The translations under genes were made by a program, and so were the position numbers. This document shows positions 7,694-10,525 of a stretch of 10,525 nucleotides of DNA, piece by piece; positions within the stretch are counted from its first letter, which is position 1; each line of letters begins with the position of its first letter. The notes below the pieces were generated by a model, which ran no database searches, had not been told where the DNA came from, and saw nothing but the letters and a program-made list of their open reading frames with translations. The stretch is from an uncultured Granulicatella sp. (GTDB lineage Bacteria > Bacillota > Bacilli > Lactobacillales > Aerococcaceae), in NCBI GenBank assembly GCA_937891475.1, contig CALATC010000081.1:1-10525 (forward strand), written 5' to 3'.

Positions 7694-7990
7694 TTATCCT
7701 AATAATTCAATACCTTGTTTAAGAACTTCTTCTCCGCGCATATTTTCAAAATCTTCATCTGAAATTACTGCAACTGGAATATCAAGGTTTGCTTTTGCTT
7801 TTTCTTCAAGATAAGCTAATTGAGGTGATAATAGTAAAACATCTACATTTTTTAAATTATCAACACCTGTAATCCCTACAGAATAGAATGAATAATTTAA
7901 CTTATCACGATAAATTACTTCATGAATTCTTTCTACTAACATACTTGTTGTTAATCCGCCAACACAGGCTAAAATAATTGTTTTTGTCAT
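7694..7990 (-). CDS. PTS system EIIB component, lactose/cellobiose family, without a cognate IIC nearby
   Basis: This 98-residue protein has the EIIB (Lac/cellobiose) signature at its N-terminus: IILACVGGLTTSMLV (residues 5-19), with C9 as the phosphorylated cysteine in the C-x-x-G-x-(S/T)-T-S-M-L context. VLLLSPQLAYLE (51-62) matches the usual LL-x-PQ-x-Y segment. In a normal PTS it passes phosphate from EIIA to a sugar bound by the membrane subunit EIIC. Here it lies between fucI (14 bases upstream) and EIIA (4 bases downstream), in an operon whose only visible transporter is ABC type. An AGAGGT ribosome binding site precedes the ATG at 7990. The active cysteine and PQ segment are intact, so phosphotransfer ability is probably preserved. 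Confidence 0.88.
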   Translation of the reverse strand: MTKTIILACVGGLTTSMLVERIHEVIYRDKLNYSFYSVGITGVDNLKNVDVLLLSPQLAYLEEKAKANLDIPVAVISDEDFENMRGEEVLKQGIELLG

Positions 7991-8004
7991 TCTAGTTACC
8001 TCTT

Positions 8005-9771
8005 TTATTTATGAATTGGACCTAATAATTGACAAGCGCGGTAATCAGCTGATTCTAAATCTTCTGTTCCGAATAATGACCAATTTTTCGGTCTGAAAAT
8101 ATCTTCTTCATCCACATTGTGCATATTTACTGGAATACGTAGCATAGAAGCTAATGTAATTAAATCTGCTCCAATATGTCCATAAGAGATTGCACCGTGG
8201 TTAGCACCCCAGTTGTTCATCACATCATATACAGACTTGAATGCGCCTTTTCCTGTTAAGCGAGGAGCAAACCATGTTGTTGGCCAACCTGGATCTGTAC
8301 GATTGTCTAATGTATGGTGAACTTCTTCTGGTAATTCTAATGTGTAACCTTCAGCAATTTGTAATACTGGTCCTACACCTTTTAATAAGTTTAAGCGAAC
8401 CATTGTTACAGGCATATTTCCTTTTGTTAAGAAGCGAGTTGAGTACCCGCCACCACGGAAGTATTCTCTGTTTGCTGCTGGGAAATCAGTGTTTTCAAGC
8501 ATTGCATCTACTTCATCTTGTGATAATTCCCAGAATGGTTTCATAACAGCTTCTCCATCACGAGTAGCTTGTCCTGTTCCATCTAAAGTACATGAACCTG
8601 AGTTAATTAAGTGTAAGAATCCATTTTCTGCATGGCCTTCTAATTTATGTCCTGTTACACGTTCAACTGCTTCTGGACTCCAGTAAGTACGAACGTCTGC
8701 GAAAATTTGAGGTGTATTTGTTAATAAGTAATTAAATAACATTGATACACCGTTTAATGCATCATTTTCAGTTGCGAAAATGTAAGGACGACGGATACCA
8801 TTCCAGTCAAATTGAGTATTTAAGAATGTTTCCATAAAGTCCCCATTAGGGAAGTGGTCTGTCCATTGACGTTGACCTTGGAATCCACCTACTAAAGCAT
8901 AGTGACCAACAGCTTCTTCTTCGAAACCTAGTTCAGCTAAGCGAGGGTTACCAACCATTAAGTCACGTCCAATCATGAACATTTTGATAACAAATTCCCA
9001 TTGTTTATCTTTTTCTTCACGACTTAACACTAAGTCTTCACGGTTACGGTCAAAACCTTCTTTAACATTTTCTTTTACCCAAGCTAGAGCACGTTCAAAT
9101 TCTTCATGGTCATAAATACCACGGTCGATACGACGAGTAAATTCAGTCATATCCACTGATTCATTACGCATTCCTAAATATTCTTGGAAGAAATCAGGAT
9201 CTACGATTGAACCACCAATACCCATTGAAACACTACCCATTGATAAGTAAGCTGTGTCTCTCATTAAACCAGTTGCTAATGCTGCTCTTGCATAACGTAA
9301 AAGTTTTTCTTTTACATCTTCTGGAATTTCTGTAGTAGATGCTTCTTGAACATCTTTACCATAAATACCAAATGCTGGAATTCCTTTTTGAGCATGAGAA
9401 GCAAGAACTGCTGCTAAATATACAGCTCCTGGTCTTTCAGTTCCATTGAATCCCCAAATAGCATGTGGAATATCTGGTGACATATCCATTGTTTCACTAC
9501 CATAACACCAACATGGAGTTACTGTAATGGTTGCACAAACATTTGATTTTTTGAACAATTCATGTGATGCCGCTGCTTCTGGAACACGTCCAATTGTTGA
9601 TGGTGAAATCACACATTCAACAGGTTGTCCATCTGGATATTTCAATGTTGACTCTAGCAAAGCTGCTACACTTTTGGCCATATTCATTGTTTGTACTTCT
9701 AAAGATTCGCGAACCCCTTGACGACGGCCATCGATCGTAGGACGAATCCCGATACGTGGATGTTGTATCAT
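8005..9771 (-). CDS. fucI: L-fucose isomerase
   Basis: This 588-residue enzyme is close in length to E. coli FucI (591). It opens with the family signature [20 protein letters not shown] (residues 6-25). The Mn-binding residues are recognisable: E335 in [10 protein letters not shown]359 in [10 protein letters not shown], and H525 in GANHG, corresponding to E337, D361 and H528 of E. coli FucI. The late segment [20 protein letters not shown] (534-553) is also typical. It converts L-fucose to L-fuculose in the cytoplasm and in many species also acts on D-arabinose. GGAGG at 9781-9785 with a purine-rich spacer supports the ATG at 9771. It is the first intact gene of the operon; upstream in the same transcript is a degraded aldolase remnant. 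Identity is clear. Confidence 0.96.
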   Translation of the reverse strand: MIQHPRIGIRPTIDGRRQGVRESLEVQTMNMAKSVAALLESTLKYPDGQPVECVISPSTIGRVPEAAASHELFKKSNVCATITVTPCWCYGSETMDMSPDIPHAIWGFNGTERPGAVYLAAVLASHAQKGIPAFGIYGKDVQEASTTEIPEDVKEKLLRYARAALATGLMRDTAYLSMGSVSMGIGGSIVDPDFFQEYLGMRNESVDMTEFTRRIDRGIYDHEEFERALAWVKENVKEGFDRNREDLVLSREEKDKQWEFVIKMFMIGRDLMVGNPRLAELGFEEEAVGHYALVGGFQGQRQWTDHFPNGDFMETFLNTQFDWNGIRRPYIFATENDALNGVSMLFNYLLTNTPQIFADVRTYWSPEAVERVTGHKLEGHAENGFLHLINSGSCTLDGTGQATRDGEAVMKPFWELSQDEVDAMLENTDFPAANREYFRGGGYSTRFLTKGNMPVTMVRLNLLKGVGPVLQIAEGYTLELPEEVHHTLDNRTDPGWPTTWFAPRLTGKGAFKSVYDVMNNWGANHGAISYGHIGADLITLASMLRIPVNMHNVDEEDIFRPKNWSLFGTEDLESADYRACQLLGPIHK

Positions 9772-9804
9772 TTTTTCCTTCCTCCTTGTTTATACCTATT
9801 ATCA

Positions 9805-10046
9805 GTACAATTCTTGTAAAATTTAGAATTCATTACTGAATTTTAATAACTTCCTACCATTTAAAACATTTGTTTTAAGTATTTCACCCTCCTTAATTTT
9901 ATTGATACCTGTTGGCGTTACGATGATGGAATAATCATCAAATCGAATCAAGATATTTGTAAACTGTTGTACAACTCTTTTTAGTCATCCTTCTAACAAT
10001 TAATATCACAAATTCGGTTTTAAACTACTTGTTCATCAAATGTCAT
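9805..10046 (-). pseudogene. Decayed N-terminal fragment of a class II aldolase gene (L-fuculose-phosphate aldolase, fucA-like)
   Basis: No intact ORF exists here, but the minus strand carries protein-like pieces in the order of the FucA N-terminus. An AGAGGA site precedes an ATG at 10046 (MTFDEQVV, then TAA, then NRICDIN). In another frame, open from 9984 to a TAA at 9823-9825, stands TNILIRFDDYSIIVTPTGI. It is followed by KEGEILKTNVLNG, LLKFSNEF, the stop, and ILQELY. E. coli FucA reads AGNVSVR, LITPTGI, then GKLPSSEWRFHMAAY at the same spacing. The fragment's 80 codon-lengths match the 81 residues from FucA Met1 to that Tyr. The phosphate-loop N, T-G and S-x-E positions are kept; the zinc histidines (FucA 92, 94, 155) and everything after about residue 81 are missing. 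In-frame stops, a frameshift and a 3' deletion indicate a dead gene. The alignment was made by eye from memory of FucA. Confidence 0.7.
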
Positions 10047-10072
10047 AATAGTATCCTCTTTTTCTTGATTTC

Positions 10073-10101
10073 ATCATACCAATATTAGAAAGCGTATACA
10101 A
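10073..10101 (-). promoter_or_regulatory. Predicted promoter of the fucose operon
   Basis: On the minus strand, TTGTAT (10101-10096) and TATGAT (10078-10073) are separated by 17 bases. A TG dinucleotide one base upstream of the -10 makes it an extended -10 promoter. Transcription would start near 10066, about 20 bases before the start codon of the aldolase remnant and about 295 bases before fucI. A cre-like site lies between the two hexamers. The -35 hexamer matches TTGACA in only three positions, which would fit an activator- or derepression-dependent promoter. Confidence 0.6.
10087..10100. promoter_or_regulatory. cre-like CcpA site inside the fuc promoter
   Basis: AGAAAGCGTATACA agrees with the cre consensus TGWAANCGNTNWCA except at two of the defined positions. 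It sits between the -35 and -10 of the predicted fucose promoter, where CcpA binding would block transcription when preferred sugars are present. Confidence 0.5.
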
Positions 10102-10105
10102 TATA

Positions 10106-10119
10106 TGAAAGCGCTATTG
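10106..10119. promoter_or_regulatory. Second cre-like site, overlapping the regulator -35
   Basis: TGAAAGCGCTATTG matches the cre consensus except for its last two bases. Its GAAAGCG core repeats that of the first site 19 bases away in the same orientation. It overlaps the -35 of the regulator promoter and lies just upstream of the fuc promoter -35. Confidence 0.45.
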
Positions 10120-10146
10120 AAATTTCGCCAAATTTTGTGCTATAAT
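10117..10146 (+). promoter_or_regulatory. Predicted promoter of the DeoR-family regulator
   Basis: TTGAAA (10117-10122) and TATAAT (10141-10146) are separated by 18 bases, with TG at 10138-10139 as an extended -10. Transcription would start near 10153, inside the tandem repeats that follow. The -10 is a perfect consensus match. Confidence 0.75.
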
Positions 10147-10176
10147 TTGTTCATAATTGTTCATAATCGTTCAAGG
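10147..10176. promoter_or_regulatory. Three tandem 10-bp repeats, probable operator for the DeoR-family regulator
   Basis: TTGTTCATAA occurs twice back to back (10147-10156, 10157-10166), followed by the variant TCGTTCAAGG (10167-10176). All three share the core GTTCA at exact 10-base spacing, about one DNA turn, so the cores face the same side of the helix. DeoR-family repressors often bind such direct repeats. The array starts right after the regulator -10 and covers its start point, implying autoregulation; control of the divergent operon is inferred. Confidence 0.6.
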
Positions 10177-10187
10177 TGTACTATATC

Positions 10188-10194
10188 AGGAGGG
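10188..10194 (+). promoter_or_regulatory. Ribosome binding site of the regulator gene
   Basis: AGGAGGG lies six bases upstream of the ATG at 10201. It is near-perfect and fixes the start codon. Confidence 0.85.
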
Positions 10195-10200
10195 TTTAAT

Positions 10201-10525
10201 ATGGTTTCATACGAAAGAATGACCAAGATTTTAGATATTTTATCGAAAAGAAAAATGATATCTACAATACAATTGGAATCTCTTATGTTTTGTTCAACTT
10301 CAACCTTAAGAAGAGACTTAATCCAGTTAGAAAAAGATGGGAAAATTATTCGGACTCATGGGGAAGTTAGATTAGTCACAACCAATAATGTGGAATATAC
10401 TTATGAAAGCCGTAAACAAGAAGAAACTTCAGGAAAAAAACATATCGCTGAAACAGCTTCAACTTTTTTAACAGACAATCAATCGATTTTTATTGATAGC
10501 TCTTCAACAGCTGCTATGCTCGTTC
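10201..10525 (+). CDS. DeoR-family transcriptional regulator, N-terminal part (3' end beyond window)
   Basis: The frame is open for 108 codons from the ATG to the right edge. Residues 1-57 form a DeoR-type winged helix-turn-helix: MTKILDILSKRKMIS, then the recognition helix STSTLRRDLIQLEKDGKI (32-49), then the wing RTHGEVRLV. IAETASTFLTDNQSIFIDSSSTA (82-104) is the start of the DeoR C-terminal sensor domain, whose D-S-S-S-T loop corresponds to the usual sugar-phosphate site (D-x-G/S-T-T). It is divergently transcribed from the fucose operon with a shared 429-base control region, so it is most likely the operon's repressor. The inducer would be a phosphorylated intermediate such as L-fuculose-1-phosphate; that is family-based inference. 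Confidence 0.88.
   Translation, partial: MVSYERMTKILDILSKRKMISTIQLESLMFCSTSTLRRDLIQLEKDGKIIRTHGEVRLVTTNNVEYTYESRKQEETSGKKHIAETASTFLTDNQSIFIDSSSTAAMLV

Noticed and set aside
8241..8546. 101-codon plus-strand open frame opposite fucI
   Set aside because: It lies wholly antisense to fucI, whose motifs are unambiguous. It has no convincing ribosome binding site and a low-complexity leucine-rich translation.
9972..9999. Short minus-strand reading from an ATG near 9990 (MTKKSC...) as a leader peptide
   Set aside because: It is only about 16 codons in a frame that stops soon, with the purine-rich stretch too close to the ATG. The surrounding sequence is better explained by the aldolase remnant.
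10029..10048. Possible second regulator operator (TTGTTCATCA followed by AATGTCATAA)
   Set aside because: One good copy and one poor copy of the 10-bp unit. The stretch coincides with the start codon region of the aldolase remnant, so the likeness may come from coding sequence.

Overview
The window comes from a low-GC Firmicute, most likely a member of the Lactobacillales. The supporting signs are AT-rich sequence, GGAGG-type ribosome binding sites, CcpA-like cre sites, a lipobox binding protein and a DUF6287 protein. I cannot name the species. Almost the whole window is one minus-strand L-fucose (6-deoxyhexose) catabolic operon, with a divergent DeoR-family regulator that runs off the right edge.

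Layout from left to right: (1) the C-terminal end of a plus-strand DUF6287-type protein (3-419); (2) two adjacent hairpin terminators (435-503), one for each converging transcription unit; (3) the operon, listed here in its own transcription order from right to left: promoter (about 10073-10101), a decayed N-terminal remnant of a class II aldolase gene of the fucA type (9805-10046), fucI, PTS IIB, PTS IIA, a sugar ABC ATPase, its permease, its lipoprotein binding protein, a RhaB-like sugar kinase (probable fucK), fucU and fucO; (4) a 429-base divergent control region (9772-10200) with two promoters, two cre-like boxes and three 10-bp tandem repeats; (5) the 5' part of the regulator gene (from 10201).

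How the genes fit together: L-fucose would enter through the RbsABC-like ABC importer. FucU would interconvert its anomers, FucI would isomerise it to L-fuculose, and the kinase would make L-fuculose-1-phosphate. An aldolase (FucA) should then give dihydroxyacetone phosphate plus L-lactaldehyde, which FucO reduces to 1,2-propanediol. No intact aldolase gene lies in the window. What remains where one would be expected, first in the operon, is an out-of-frame fragment with recognisable FucA N-terminal motifs, so the pathway needs an aldolase from elsewhere or is broken.

The second oddity is a pair of lactose/cellobiose-type PTS subunits (IIB and IIA, both with their phosphorylation residues) without any IIC membrane subunit. 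They sit inside an ABC-transporter operon and are translationally coupled to the ABC ATPase gene. The ATPase-permease-binding protein-kinase order, followed by the RbsD homologue FucU, resembles a ribose (rbs) transport module.
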